This document shows, piece after piece, positions 11,413 to 22,618 of a DNA stretch of 64,000 bases. The notes under the pieces were generated by a model, which did not search any database, was not told the origin of the DNA, and saw only the letters and a list, made by a program, of their open reading frames with translations. Source of the DNA: Anniella stebbinsi (taxonomy: Eukaryota > Chordata > Lepidosauria > Squamata > Anniellidae); assembly GCA_029215795.1 (NCBI GenBank), contig JARDYH010000002.1, forward strand, positions 58,257,001 through 58,321,000. Reading direction: 5' to 3'. Each line of letters opens with the position of its first letter. Position 1 is the first letter of the stretch. The position numbers and the translations under genes were made by a program.

Positions 11413-12908
11413 CTGATCTTGTCCTGTCACATGCTCAGGCCCAACTTTGGGCAAAAAGCAGGTTGCCTGATGTTACCAGAGGTCAGCTAACTAGGAGCTG
11501 CAGGTTTCATGGCGCAGAGCAAGAGGACTTGGTGGTCTCAACAACAAAATTTCCCAGCTGAAGGAAGGCAGCCAGGAAGATTATGGACTGTGGTGTGAAC
11601 AGCTGTTTGTAATTCCCTCTGTTGGTGTGCAGACCTGGTGGTGCAGGGATCCAGTGTCTGATACACAGAGATCCTCCCTCTGCAGGACTCATGACATCTC
11701 CTTTTGTGTGGTTGACAAACTAGATTATGCAGTTTTCATTTCATACAGGGTTTCAAGGTAGAAAGAACAAAGAATTGGAAGAACTGAGCCAAGAACCAGG
11801 GCACAACTGTTGGGAAAAATACATTTGTGGGAAGATTTTTTTTTTAAAAAGGTATGCATACTACATTTTATTTTTTGTTCATTAAATTTGGCTGTAGAGG
11901 ACTGTTATGCCATTAATAATTATTTATGGTGTGTCCCATCTAGGGCACATCCCAACAGTTGTTCATAAATAGATGAGGTGTTCCTTTCTCAGAAAGTGCT
12001 TTGAGGGTGTGTTCTGATCAGAACACTTCTGACATTTCATTTCGGTGTTTCTGTGTGCTGGTACAAATCTTTGTGTTTCCTCAAACATGTGTTTCCCGTT
12101 ACACATCTCTGTATTTCCTTAAATATGTATGCTTCCTCCTTCCAGGGGACTTTACTTTTCTAATACACTGCCTTGGTTCTTTTGGGTTAAACAGGCAGGA
12201 GCTTGCTTTAAAAAACAAACAAACCCCAAACCAAAGGCACATAAATCCTAAATATTGACAGACAGGTCATACTATGGGGTATAATCGATTGAAGTTCTGG
12301 AATTTTACTGAAGAAATGTTACTTATTACATAATGTAATGGAAATGTCAGTCCTTGTTAATCTGGAATTACTCCAGCATCAGTGGTTATATTATTTTGTG
12401 ATATCTCTCCTAATCTGGTTTTTGGAAAAGGAGTGATAAATCTTGAGCCATTTGCATCTTTGAAAGCTACAAGCTGTTTGGATCCCCCACCATCTGGGAA
12501 TAGATCAAACTTCAAACTGGTAGGCTAAGCACTTATTGGCTCTGTCTGCCTTGCAGCCATCTGATTGCTTTGAAATAGTGTAGTCATCTTGTCCTCAAAA
12601 AGTATTGGATTTGAGCATATTGTAGATTACACTTTTACTTGGTTCACACATATGTGTTTTGGGCATTTGTGGGCATATTTTAGTCAATCATCCATGTGTG
12701 TTAGTGGTGGTTGCTGGCAATGGTAGTTGATTCTAGTGGGTTGGAGGAGAATTATAATCCTTTCAAAGTCATAAATTGCCTCTTCTTTTTTGAGGGATCT
12801 ATAGCTGAGTTAGCTTCTTGCTTTGAGCAATGTGGTCTTTGCCACAGAAAGATACCATTATAGGTTCCCCTTTCAACATTTTTCTCATCAGTATTGTTGT
12901 ACTTTCAG

Positions 12909-12969
12909 ATGTGCTGACCAGAAGAATATCTCACTAGTGGCCCTTGGTAAATCTAGTGCCTTATAAAAG
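12909..12969 (+). other. FER: FER 5' UTR part of first coding exon
   Basis: The acceptor 'actttcag' ends at 12908 after a pyrimidine-rich stretch. The exon then begins with ATG TGC TGA, a two-codon upstream reading frame. An in-frame TAA at 12964-12966 stands one codon before the start region, so the coding frame cannot begin earlier in this exon. Confidence 0.75.
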
Positions 12970-13176
12970 ATGGGGTTTGGAAGTGACCTGAAGTATTCTC
13001 ATGAAGCTTTGCTAAAACTGCAAGATTGGGAATTACGGCTATTGGAAACAGTGAAGAAATTTATGGCCGTGAGAATAAAAAGTGATAAAGAATATGCATC
13101 CACTTTACAGAATCTTTGCAATCAAGTTGATAAAGAAAATACTTCACAACTGGATTATGTTAGTAATGTATCTAAG
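12970..13176 (+). CDS. FER: FER coding exon 1, residues 1-69 (F-BAR start)
   Basis: The exon opens MGFGSDLK and runs to NVSK, the N-terminus of FER tyrosine kinase. It forms the first helix of the F-BAR domain, which dimerises and binds curved, acidic membranes. The start codon has a strong context, with A at -3 and G at +4, and an in-frame TAA lies just upstream. The donor 'aag|gtaaga' follows residue 69 in phase 0. FER proteins from other vertebrates begin with the same residues, and the basic, amphipathic helix pattern is intact. The frame stays open 12 bases into the intron before a TAG, so homology and the donor set the true end. Confidence in the gene is very high. Confidence 0.97.
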
Positions 13177-13269
13177 GTAAGAAAATAGTGTGCAGAATTT
13201 GAACTGGACAGACTTTTAAAATTGTGCGTTTGCAAATCATAAACTTTATGGCCAGCAGGGATAAGGCTG

Positions 13270-13355
13270 CAATTCTAGGCATACTGAATGGAGAGTAAGC
13301 CTGATTGTGCTCAGTGGAATTTACATCCAAGTAAACTTCCTTAGGATTGTACTGT
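13270..13355. repeat. Short dispersed repeat ('gagtaagcc...attgtgctcagtggaa' family)
   Basis: The layout, an 'aattctaggcatac' end, a 'gagtaagcc' centre, 'cagtggaattta' and a closing 'aggattgtact', recurs at about 26893-26985 and 61346-61430 in this window. The unit is a small palindrome-like repeat without coding capacity. Confidence 0.5.
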
Positions 13356-15790
13356 TACTTTTGGAGGTATTAAACTACTTAATGTTTTGAGGTCGATGGT
13401 CCTGGTATTGTGGTCTGCTGACTTATTTGTGGACTTTTTAGATGAATCATTCTGGTTCAATTACTCACATTCCTGTTGTGTTCAACTAATTATGGTTTAG
13501 GTGAAACAGTGAGTCTAATGCAGTGTATTGTTAAATAAGATAATATCACAATCAATTTGACGGCACCTGACAATGTGTGACTTCAAGTCATTTTTCTTTA
13601 TAATTATTGTTTTGACTGATTAGAAAGCTTCACTCTGACTTCTGATAAAAATATATTTGGACTGAATTTGATTTGTTTGAATTTCTTTATTCACAATCAG
13701 TTATAGAACTTTTTTCTTTAAATAATTTTAAGTGTTATCTTGACTGATGCATTCACCTTTATATTTCTTAGGTGCACAAAACTGTCCTCACAAGTTAGGG
13801 CTCCTCTGCATGCATATAATGAATGTCTGGACCATGAGTGATGGCAGGTTCTGGCCCTGCCATTTATGCATTGAATTGCATGTTTATAACTGTGTCTGTG
13901 TGTGCAAACATATGCATGCTGGTAGTGATCCATGCTCTAGGGACCCCTGTGTTTTCAGGGTTCTTGATAATTTGGCTGTACATGGCAGGTGTGCGGTTCA
14001 GTGCATGGAGGGTGCTACCTATTGTCGCCAATAAACAACCTGCATAGTCATTGCAAACACAGACGATACCTAATTTGCAAAGAGGGCTAAAGTGTTTCTA
14101 ACTTTCAGAATAATAATTTGGATTTGTTTGCATTGGGTTCTTCTTCTTTTTTTGCGGTTTTTATTTTTAAATAGCATTGCATGGGAATGAAACATTCATG
14201 TATGATGACTGTTATCTAATGTAAATAGAGAATAGTTGATAATAAATCGCGCATCTTGTGAGCAGTAAAGTTCGTCCAGCATTTTTCAAATCAAGAAAAA
14301 ATCTGAGGGGGTGGGGAGAATAGGATATCAAAGCGATATGAATAGGACTTTTACCAAACATGGGGAGGGTCTTAAAATCAGTTTCTTAAATTGTCCCTCT
14401 GTCCCTGAATACACTTGAAAAGTCTTTGGTTCTTAATAGAATGCTGATACAGGGAGAAACAGCTCTCAAAATTTATGGCTGCAGTGACTTACAACTATAA
14501 TATCTGGCTAGGAAAAACACAGCAGGGTGGCTGTCTCTGTTTGATTTGTGTGAGGATGGTGGGGGGCATGACTTGTCTCTTGGTAAGCAGGTACATGCCT
14601 AATGACAAACCCAAGTTTTTTCCTTGTTTTGAGAACTTTTGTCATTAATTTCAGAGTCCATGGGTTGACATATGTATTGCCCCTTCTAGCAGACATTGTT
14701 TCCTTAGTACAACTTAATAGGTTCACAATCTCTTGGCACCATCTGTCTCTTGGTTCATTTCCCACATTAAAGTCCATTTAGTGGCATGGTGTGGCATAAC
14801 TCTATTATACAATATAGGCCTGGTAATGTTACATCTGAGCCTCTTGGATCTTTCTCCCTCCACTCTGCCCTGTTATATTCCCCATACTATGCTGCATCTA
14901 CCACTCCAAGAGTGTAGAGGAATATACTTCTTCCCTCCCCCAAAGAACTGCAAAAGAAATGCTCCAAACGTAGTTGAAATTATATTGTTTGTAGCTAACA
15001 CTTCAACTGCTCTGGCAGTTGTTGGATCATGCGATTTTTATTACTTGTGTACTTGAACTGGTAACCAAGTAAGCCTGTATATTAACATCTACTTGCAAAT
15101 CTTCTGGTTTTCTTCTACTGTGGATTTACCTTCTGAAGGCATTAGTAATATAAATAAATAAATATAAATATAATAATAATAATTTATTTGGGATTATTAG
15201 TAATTAGAAGCACTTCATTAGTGATTCTCGGAGTTCAGCATTTGTACTATGGTTTCTTTGTCTTGTAAGAATGATAATTTTATTATTACATCTCCTTTGT
15301 CTTTTCTAGTCAGCTATTTTCACTCACTGCAGCTTTGATCTATTATCCTTTTTATGAACTCCCTTCGTCAATTGCGGTTTTGTTAAATTAATATATTATT
15401 TTATGAACCAAAGAATCCTTGGAAGAAAAAAAATACTGTTTTCTGTTCAAAGCACATATTAGACCAAACTCTCCTTGTTTCCCTTCCTAATATTCTTATT
15501 CTATAGACTGATTGTAGGAGATTGCTTCACATGTCTGTTTCAAAATCTAAACTAATAATTTGCTCTCCAAACTTTCCACAATTACTGCATAAGTTTTATA
15601 CTGGAATGGCTTTCTTTTACTTTGTGTTTTTATGGAACTGGTAAATGTACTTGCACAGATGCATTGTATTATGACATTTTTTTTGTATATATTTGTATTG
15701 TCAGGTTACTTGTCTGTGCTTGAGTTCACAATACAGTTGGATAGTTTTAATTCTACTATAAAGTGATATGTATTCATAGGTTCCTAATTC

Positions 15791-15817
15791 TGTGTGTGTG
15801 TGTGTGTGTGTGTGTGT
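15791..15817. repeat. (TG)n microsatellite
   Basis: An uninterrupted run of about 13 TG units, located some 75 bp upstream of a FER acceptor. Confidence 0.95.
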
Positions 15818-15893
15818 TCTCTTCGTTTATGCACAGTTCTTTTGATTCCAGTCCAATTACAAATAAGTTGTCATCTTTTTTCTTTCTTCCAAG

Positions 15894-16067
15894 TCGTGGC
15901 TGCTCATTGTGCAGCAAACAGAACAGCTTAGCAGGATCATGAAGACACATGCAGAAGACCTGAATGCTGGGCCATTACATAGGCTTACCATGATGATCAA
16001 AGACAAGCAACAAATAAAGAAGAGTTACATTGGTGTTCACCAGCAAATTGAGGCAGAGATGTTCAAG
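15894..16067 (+). CDS. FER: FER coding exon 2, residues 70-127
   Basis: After the acceptor 'cttccaag' the exon reads [14 protein letters not shown] and ends QQIEAEMFK. It gives 58 codons in phase 0 on both sides, with donor 'aag|gtacat'. This is the second part of the F-BAR helical bundle. The lysine- and arginine-rich stretches (for example [12 protein letters not shown]) form part of the membrane-binding surface in F-BAR proteins. It continues without gap from residue 69 of the previous exon and closely follows known vertebrate FER. No break or frameshift is seen. Confidence 0.97.
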
Positions 16068-17141
16068 GTACATCATTTAATCACTTAAAAATAATAATTA
16101 GTTGCTAGCACAAAGTCAATTAAACTGAAGGAGTATTTTTGTGGTTAAAAGCTTATTTCTCTTTGATTGCCAATTCTTTTTATTAAACTATCTAGATATA
16201 CGTTCATGTGAACATGAACCTAAACCTTTGAGCACCTTCTATAGAGAAGTATTACTCCATTTCTTTGACCTGTAAATGGTGTTTATAGTTAAAACCTGGA
16301 AGAAGAGAGTTTTATGTACAAGTAATGATATGTATGAAACAGTTTGTAGCAGATTGGTTGGTCAAACAGTTCAGTGTTTCTAGACTACTTGGCAGAAACG
16401 GGAACAAAAGTCAGATTCCATTTTTAGAAACAATTCATTTAAAAATGGGTAAGCTCAGTTTTCTCTGAAAAGAGAGATCTTTATTTGAGGTGATATGTGC
16501 AGGTCAAGAGTTTCTTTGTCTCCCTGATGAATTGAATGCAGATCTTGCTGCTGTGCCATTCTACTTTTATGAGAAAATGTCATTGATTTGGATTCAGCGT
16601 TAAAACTGGTGGAGATCCACTACCATCAGAGGAAGGGTAAAGGTGATCTCTACCAATCCATCATCGTCCCTGCACTGCCCTACATCCCTGAAAGGGGAAC
16701 CTTCTAGAGCAGAATGAAGTGCAGTGTAGGGGGTTGTATGGGGAAAGGGGAAATGACAGAAATGTTCCCTCCCCTTTTAGTGGGAAGCCTCCGGTGGGTC
16801 TCAGTTTGTTCAGAGGGAGCTCTGGATCAAATCTATTGCCTTGATATACTGACTTCTTTTCCTGGGATATAATACTGATTTGAACTAGCCATTGTTAAAA
16901 TAGCATTCTTATGGTCTTTTTTGTCTCAAAGACGTGTTCACAGGATCACTTCAAATGCTATACTGTGGAGGCTGCCAAAATGCTTCTGCTTGGTAGTACT
17001 CACATAAGAGAATGTAATTCTTGCATACTGATTACTGTATGGTCTAGCCCTGTTGTAAGAATAGTCTCTGTATCTTTCCTAATGTGCCTATTGTACTCAA
17101 ATAGAGTGTCTTCACCTATCTCGTCTTTGTTTTCTTGATAG
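16068..17141 (+). other. FER: FER intron, 1.07 kb
   Basis: Phase 0 intron. The segment 16590-16830 is more GC-rich and contains 'ctgcactgccctacatcc' opposite 'gcagtgtagggg', suggesting a small decayed repeat. Otherwise nothing is recognised. Confidence 0.85.
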
Positions 17142-17241
17142 GTTACAAAAACGGAATTGGAAAAATTAAAATCTAGTTATAGACAATTAATTAAAGAAGT
17201 AAATTCCGCCAAAGAGAAGTACAAGGAAGCTCTATCTAAAG
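17142..17241 (+). CDS. FER: FER coding exon 3, residues 128-161 (part)
   Basis: The exon starts after 'cttgatag' and reads [15 protein letters not shown] to EALSK, then the first base of a glycine codon. It is 100 nt, so it ends in phase 1, with donor 'aag|gtaggt'. The heptad-like spacing of leucines and the high charge fit the coiled-coil helix of the F-BAR domain. The glycine codon is completed by the next exon more than 11 kb away, a join that gives the expected GKET sequence. High confidence. Confidence 0.96.
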
Positions 17242-17988
17242 GTAGGTTCATAAAGTTAAATAGTACTATGGTTTTGATCTGCTTTGACCCTTTTAGGCAA
17301 TATTTAAAACTTTGTGCATAAAAAAAAAATCTTGGTGAAAGCTGTAAAAAGGAATGGCTAAGGAAATGGTTAGGTAGTTCAAATCAGTGTGGAATTAACC
17401 CTTATCCCATCCTATTGCCAATACTAGATAGCTTCTCTTGTCCTTATGTCCTATGCCAGCTTTTTCTCCCAATTCCCTTTGTTTGGGCTCTCTGTAGGCC
17501 ATTCAGTTGGATCCAAAGAATAATGGGCAAAAAGAACTGTCTTTCAAACTCTTGCACAAGTGCTTGCAGAAGAGTTCACACAGTTATATATTATATAGAA
17601 GTTCTACACCTGTTCCCAAGCTTTTGTTTTCACCAGAGGTTGCACAAGTAGGTTTATTACAGCCTTTTGTGAAAGGAAGAGTCCTTCTGCGTGTGGAAGG
17701 GCACCATTGAATACAAGCTGTTCTTTCCTCTTCCTGGCTTCCCCTCAAGTTCCTTCTTCATAACTGACTGTATATTCTGTTTCTTCCTCTGTCCCTTTTG
17801 CCTGTTTCCTTATATCCTGAGACCTCTTCCGGCTCTACTCTCCAGTCCTTTAATATGTCCCACACAGCTTTTCTTCTGTCTAAGGCAGATATGACATTTT
17901 AATTTCAGCCAAATAGACCTTTTGGTTCCCTCATAGAACTGGACTATTGATGAATATTCTTTTGGGAACAGTCTCATTCATGCAGCAT

Positions 17989-18165
17989 TAGGATGTTCAT
18001 GAAAATTCCATGATATTATAATATCTTAGCTAATTGCTGCCCGAGGCTTTGCAAATACAAAATTCCTTAGCATATAGAAGCTATGCTAAGGACTATAAGA
18101 ATTTGCAAAGCTTCAGGCAGCAATTAATTAAGATGTTGTAATATGGAATTTTCATAAATATCCTA
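17989..18165. repeat. Near-perfect long hairpin (foldback MITE)
   Basis: The left arm 'taggatgttcatgaaaattc' onward pairs with the right arm ending 'ggaattttcataaatatcct'. Inside, 'aattgctgcc' pairs with 'ggcagcaatt', 'ggctttgcaaat' with 'atttgcaaagc', and the tip 'ccttagcatat...atatgctaagg' type sequence closes the loop. Pairing continues a little further outside ('gcagcatt' against 'aactgctg'). Total length about 177 bp with a loop of a few bases. The RNA from this intron would form a long duplex. Probably a MITE; no TIR family recognised. Confidence 0.85.
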
Positions 18166-18212
18166 ACTGCTGAATCTATATGCTAAGGATTTTTGTATTT
18201 TATAGATAATGA

Positions 18213-18520
18213 CCTGGTTTGCACATAATGAAAACCCATGGGTTGTTTAAATCATGGATTGTTGTGGCTGAGCATCAGCGAGTGAGTGTGCTGCCTATGC
18301 TTTGCATTGTTAAGCAACCCAAGAACTCCGGGTTTGAACCCATGGTTTGTTGTTGGGTTAAAACTCTCGATTGTTCAGCCTTCAATAACCTAGAATGCCG
18401 GGTTCAGATGTCACGACTAACTACCCAGGAACAGGGTGTAGAAATGGCGAGCAGGCAGGAGACAGCGTGTTTGCTCCCATTGGGCTTCACCACTTCATGG
18501 GTTGTTTACATTAACTCTGC
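18213..18520. repeat. 'AACCCATGGGTT' foldback element, copy 1
   Basis: It opens with 'cctggtttgcacataatg' and the perfect palindrome AACCCATGGGTT at 18233-18244. The interior 'ggtttgttgttgggttaaa' and 'gggttcagatgtcacga' reappear, in opposite orientation, in the element at 30962-31360. The right end 'catgggttgtttacatta' mirrors the left. Non-coding, MITE-like. Confidence 0.7.
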
Positions 18521-18951
18521 GTAGATTTATGCAAAAATTAGTCCGTCTTTTTTTTTTTTTTAACTTTTTGTGTTGTGATCTTCCCTTGATGCAGTATCAC
18601 AAATTGCTTTTAAAATTTCAAAAGTAATTTGCCATATAACATAAGTGGACTGCTGCTTAAGGAGGAACAGGTTTAAAGCTCCCTATGTGTTAAAGAACTT
18701 ACTCAGTTCTTCAGACCCTAGCTACAGAGGGCATGCACAGTATTGCAATAGGATAGGAACATATTTTATATGAGTTCAATATACAAATGTTAGTTATGAA
18801 GCAGTTCCTTGAAATAATGCTATAACAATTTTAGTAAAAGTTGTCATTCAAAGCATAATTTCTATATTATGGCTGTATAGGTGAAAAATGTTAAAAAATA
18901 CAGGTTGTAAAACATTTTGAAATGTTGCACTGTATTTATGAAATATTAAAT

Positions 18952-19080
18952 CAGCCTTCCTCAAGCTGTTTCCTGGAAGATGTTTTGGACTGTAATGCCT
19001 ATCATCCCTGAACACTGGCAATGCAAGCTGGGGCTGATGTGTTCAAATCATCTGGAGGGCACCAGCTTGGGGAAGACTGT
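18952..19080. repeat. Palindromic hAT-like MITE ('ccagatgtttgg' family)
   Basis: Left end 'cagccttcctcaagctg' is matched in reverse by 'cagcttggggaagactg' at the right end. The middle contains 'gatgttttggactgtaatg' and its partner 'tgttcaaatcatctgg'. Same family as the copies at 22503, 25278, 47480, 58955 and 61730. Confidence 0.75.
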
Positions 19081-20427
19081 ACGAAGCTTACCTGATAATT
19101 CTGGTGGTTTCCCAGCTAATTAATTTAAACTCTTCTTATTCTGCTTCAGAAACTTTTACTATTAATCAAAAGTAAATATCAGTGTTGTGAAACGTTTGAA
19201 TTTCTACATTAACTGATATTATAAGGAATATTGTACAAAATCCAAGGAGAGGATGGGAAAGGTCCATTGATGAGTGGAAGTCTGCTTGTGTGCTGTTGGA
19301 TCTAGCCCAGTGTGAGATAACAAAAGTCAATTATCTGCAGTTACTAATAGCATGGGATAAACTATCATAACCATACAAATACAGAAATGGGAGTTTCAGC
19401 AAACAGTTGCAAGTATGAGGGTCTTAAACATAGCTTTCTGAATCTCTTAATAAAGAAACAAATACATGCATTTTAACGTCCATTAACATGGTTATCAGAC
19501 TGAGGACTTTGTACTCAAGAAGGGACTTTGAAATAGGATTTAGAAGTAATGTTCTCAAGCGACTGTATTAACATCCCAGCATGGTGTTGTAACTGACAAG
19601 ACAAATGAAGTCCCCAGATGTACAAAGAAGCAAAATATTACCTGTTTGTAATAGTGTAGCAATTGTGATAGGGAGACTTGAAGCATCTCAAGAGCCATCA
19701 CTTCAAAAAAGAAATTTTTACAAAGGGTTCATGAAAGCATGTTGAAGGATTATTCAGAGATTTGTAAACACACTCCTCAAAAGATTGCACTGAATGCTAG
19801 TAAGTTGGAGCCAAAATGTAAGAAGTGTTGCAGACTATTGTACCAAAATTACCCATAAATTCTTTAGTTGGTGACTGCTTGGTGCTATCTATTGCACTGT
19901 CTAGTTAAGCCAAAACTATTTCTCTTTTTACAGATGTGCTCAATTTCAGGAGTAAACTATGCCAGTATCATGTGATGCAATTAATCTTCCTCTTGCTGCA
20001 TTTAGATGTAGCATTCAAAGAAGATGATTTGATAGCAAATCCGGGAAGTTCCCCATCATACTAACAAATGTGAATGTCCTTTGAGTGGTATCCAATACTC
20101 CTCTTGAGCCTCTCCTCTTTCACCCACTTCAGCAAGACCTAACATGAGCAGAACAGGAAGCTAAGCGCTTCATAAAATAACTGTAGAAATTAGCAGAAAT
20201 GCTTGCTTCCGGAACAGGACAGATTAGTGGAACTCCCTTCTAAGACCTCCCCACTTCCGAAAACTAGCATTTCAGCTCGTTGCAATTGTTTTTGGAAATG
20301 CTATCTTTCTGTTGTGGTAGTGGTACATTCTACTAGCGTGTTTTAGTGGTGGATATTACCTATTGTGAGCTGACTTAGGGGAAATTTGTTTTGAGACTTA
20401 TACAGTAGTGGGCTTTTTTTTTTTAAG

Positions 20428-20550
20428 CTATTATTATTTACATTTCTATACTGCCCTGGGCAGTTTGCAAAGATTAAAAACAATATGCAAAATTTAAAAG
20501 CATAAACACACAACAGACAGTATCCACATGTTGCTCATTGTTGTAACCTA
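20428..20550 (-). mobile_element. L2-clade LINE tail, reversed
   Basis: 'ttattattatttacatttc' followed by 'tatactgccctgggcagttt' looks like a reversed L2-type 3' end ('ctgcccaatagcc...' in better copies). It lies immediately before the forward L2 at 20575, so the two are arranged head to head. Weakly conserved. Confidence 0.45.
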
Positions 20551-20559
20551 TATATTCAT

Positions 20560-21750
20560 ATGGAAATCAATGTTCAGGAATGGAATTTGTCGCTTGACAG
20601 GGGGAGTGTGTCCCTGTTGGTACTCCTGGACCTCTCAGCGGCTTTCGATACCATAGACCATGGTATCCTTCTGGAACGCCTGAGGGAATTGGGACTCGGG
20701 GGCACTGTGCTTCAGTGGTTCCGGTCCTACCTCTCGGGCAGGTTCCAGATGGTGATGCTTGGGGATAGTTGCTCTTCAAAGAAAGAGCAGCTATGTGGTG
20801 TACCACAAGGTGCCATCCTATCCCCAATGCTGTTTAACATCTACATGAAACCGCTGGGAGAGATCATCCGGAGGCATGGAGCGGGGTGCTATCAATACGC
20901 TGATGACACCCAAATATATTTCTCTATGCTTTTGACAACAGCATCAGCTAAGGATAGTGTGTCTCCTCTGAATGAATGCTTGGAGGCGGTAATGGGCTGG
21001 ATGAGGAAAAACAAACTGAGGCTGAATCCAGACAAGACGGAGGTGCTTACTGTCAAGGGCCACAACCTGGGGTTGGAGGTGTGTCAACCAGTTCTGGATG
21101 GGGTTACACTCCCCCTGATAGGCTGTGTTCGCAGCTTGGGGGTGCTCCTGGATCCGTCGCTCCAAATGACAGCTCAGATAGATGTGACTGCCAGGAGTGC
21201 CTACTATCAGCTTCGGCTGATACGCCAGCTGCTCCCCTTCCTAGAGTTGGAAGACCTAAAATCAGTAGTGCATGCGCTGGTAACTTCGAGGCTCGACTTC
21301 TGCAATGCACTGTACATAGGGCTACCTCTGTGCCTAGTCCAGAAACTCCAACTAGTTCAAAATATGACAGCCAGGTTGGTCACCGGTACATCTAGGGGTG
21401 ACCACATTACACCAGTTTTAAAATCTCTTCACTGGCTGCCAATCAGTTTCTGGGCGAAGTACAAAGTGTTGGTTATTACCTTTAAAGCCCTACATGGTTT
21501 GGGTCCAGGTTACCTACGGGATCGCCTTCTCCCATACAATCCGCCCCGCATGCTCAGGTCCTCTGGGAAGAATTTACTACAGTCAACAAGAACTAGACTG
21601 ACAACTGTTACCCAGAGGACCTTCTCTTCTGCCGCTCCCAGATTGTGGAATGACCTGCTGGGAGAGATTCGCCAACTCACTAGTCTTCAGGAATTTAAAA
21701 GATCTATAAAGACTGATCTCTTCCGGCAGGCCTACCCAGATGAATTTTAA
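20560..21750 (+). CDS. L2-clade reverse transcriptase fragment, 396 codons
   Basis: The frame carries reverse transcriptase motifs in order: motif A LLDLSAAFDTIDH (catalytic Asp about residue 24), GVPQG at 80-84 followed by LSPMLFNIYM, and the catalytic YADD at 113-116. Downstream come LRLNPDKTEVL, the LLDPSLQM region and the C-terminal LWNDL...QAYPDEF block typical of L2-clade LINEs. The first 15 or so residues, up to the homology, come from flanking DNA, so the ATG is probably not native. A full L2 protein would also carry an upstream endonuclease. No internal stop is seen, but the fragment cannot retrotranspose by itself. Confidence 0.9.
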   Translation: MEINVQEWNLSLDRGSVSLLVLLDLSAAFDTIDHGILLERLRELGLGGTVLQWFRSYLSGRFQMVMLGDSCSSKKEQLCGVPQGAILSPMLFNIYMKPLGEIIRRHGAGCYQYADDTQIYFSMLLTTASAKDSVSPLNECLEAVMGWMRKNKLRLNPDKTEVLTVKGHNLGLEVCQPVLDGVTLPLIGCVRSLGVLLDPSLQMTAQIDVTARSAYYQLRLIRQLLPFLELEDLKSVVHALVTSRLDFCNALYIGLPLCLVQKLQLVQNMTARLVTGTSRGDHITPVLKSLHWLPISFWAKYKVLVITFKALHGLGPGYLRDRLLPYNPPRMLRSSGKNLLQSTRTRLTTVTQRTFSSAAPRLWNDLLGEIRQLTSLQEFKRSIKTDLFRQAYPDEF

Positions 21751-21880
21751 GTGTTTTATTGGTGTTTTATTGGTATTTTAATGATGTATTGGTTTAATGT
21801 GCTTTTAATCAGCTTTGTATTTTGTGTTTAATGCTGTTCCCCACCTCGATCCGTTGGGAGAGGCGGGTAATAAATAAATA

Positions 21881-21914
<34 letters not shown>
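20575..21914 (+). mobile_element. L2-clade LINE, 5'-truncated, RT to 3' tail
   Basis: The element includes the 3' half of an L2 ORF and a 3' UTR ending 'gggagaggcgggtaataa' and an (ATT)n microsatellite tail to 21914. Its upstream part (endonuclease domain and start of RT) is missing, so it arrived as a truncated copy. The absence of stop codons over nearly 1.2 kb suggests a fairly young insertion. It lies sense to FER inside the 11.5-kb intron. Confidence 0.92.
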
Positions 21915-22502
21915 GTTCTAGTTGAGATTATATAAAGATTGTCTTGACTGGATTGACTGATCCTGGGGCATAATATCATGGGTCTGTGTGTAGCTCCCCA
22001 TCAGTGACTGGATTGACCAGCATGCCCCAGACTGCTCCATCCCATATCACCCTGTGGTACTCTGAGCAGTGCTCTGAAACTACATGCACTGCGATAATGA
22101 CATTTGTGGGGAACAGTAGGATTAGGTGTTGCTGCTCCCACCACACCGCAACATTCTGCTACTTGTCTGACTTGTGTTTTTTCTTTAGAGCTTCTTGGGT
22201 GTGTTGCTTGTCTTCTGGTGGAAAATTTGTTAGGGCTCAGGAAGTTGTTTTACATTTGGTGATATTAATAACAATTGATTTTGTCTTTCATGAAAGCACA
22301 ACATTATTATTTTTTGCTTAATTTCTTCAAAATGTGGATGTAATAAAGAGCCTCGCTGGTGATAGACATGCTAGGGAGAATCATGCAAAGACTTCTGTTT
22401 CTTATTCTGGTGTAAACAGTGGCAGCAGGGAGGCTTAAGTTTCTTTTGTGAAAGGACATGTCTAAGACATGGCTTCTCTTTACTTAATCTAAATAAATAG
22501 CC

Positions 22503-22618
22503 CAGCCTTCCCCAATCTAGTGCCCTCAGATGTGTTGGATTAAACCTCCCAGAATACCCAAGCCAGCTTTGTATTGTAGTCTAGCATATCTGGAGGGCAC
22601 CAATTTGGGGAAGGCTGG
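22503..22618. repeat. Palindromic hAT-like MITE ('ccagatgtttgg' family)
   Basis: 'ccagccttccccaatctag' at the left mirrors 'caatttggggaaggctgg' at the right, with 'cagatgtgttgga' and 'catatctggagggcacc' inside. Same family as 18952 and others. Confidence 0.8.

Larger units (their letters stand above)
2636..12908 (+). other. FER: FER intron 1 (presumed), 10.3 kb
   Basis: No coding exon is supported between the CpG island and the acceptor at 12908. The interval holds a CpG-rich palindromic element (3863-4187), a SINE tail (5721-5779), a foldback (6300-6672), an L2 scrap (8560-8650), an L2 plus CR1 pair (9565-10434) and a large inverted repeat (10921-11412). The rest shows nothing recognisable. 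The 5' boundary depends on the candidate donor. Confidence 0.5.
13177..15893 (+). other. FER: FER intron, 2.7 kb
   Basis: A phase 0 GT-AG intron. It contains a repeat piece at about 13270-13355 (the 'ggagagtaagcctgattg' type unit), AT-rich simple sequence near 15150-15190 and a (TG)n run at 15791-15817. Nothing coding is seen. Confidence 0.9.

Noticed and set aside
15791..15817. (TG)n run as a regulatory element of splicing
   Set aside because: It is close to an acceptor, but there is no direct evidence of function; listed only as a microsatellite.
20976..21395. 139-codon frame inside the L2
   Set aside because: Out-of-frame shadow of the reverse transcriptase frame, which has the catalytic motifs.
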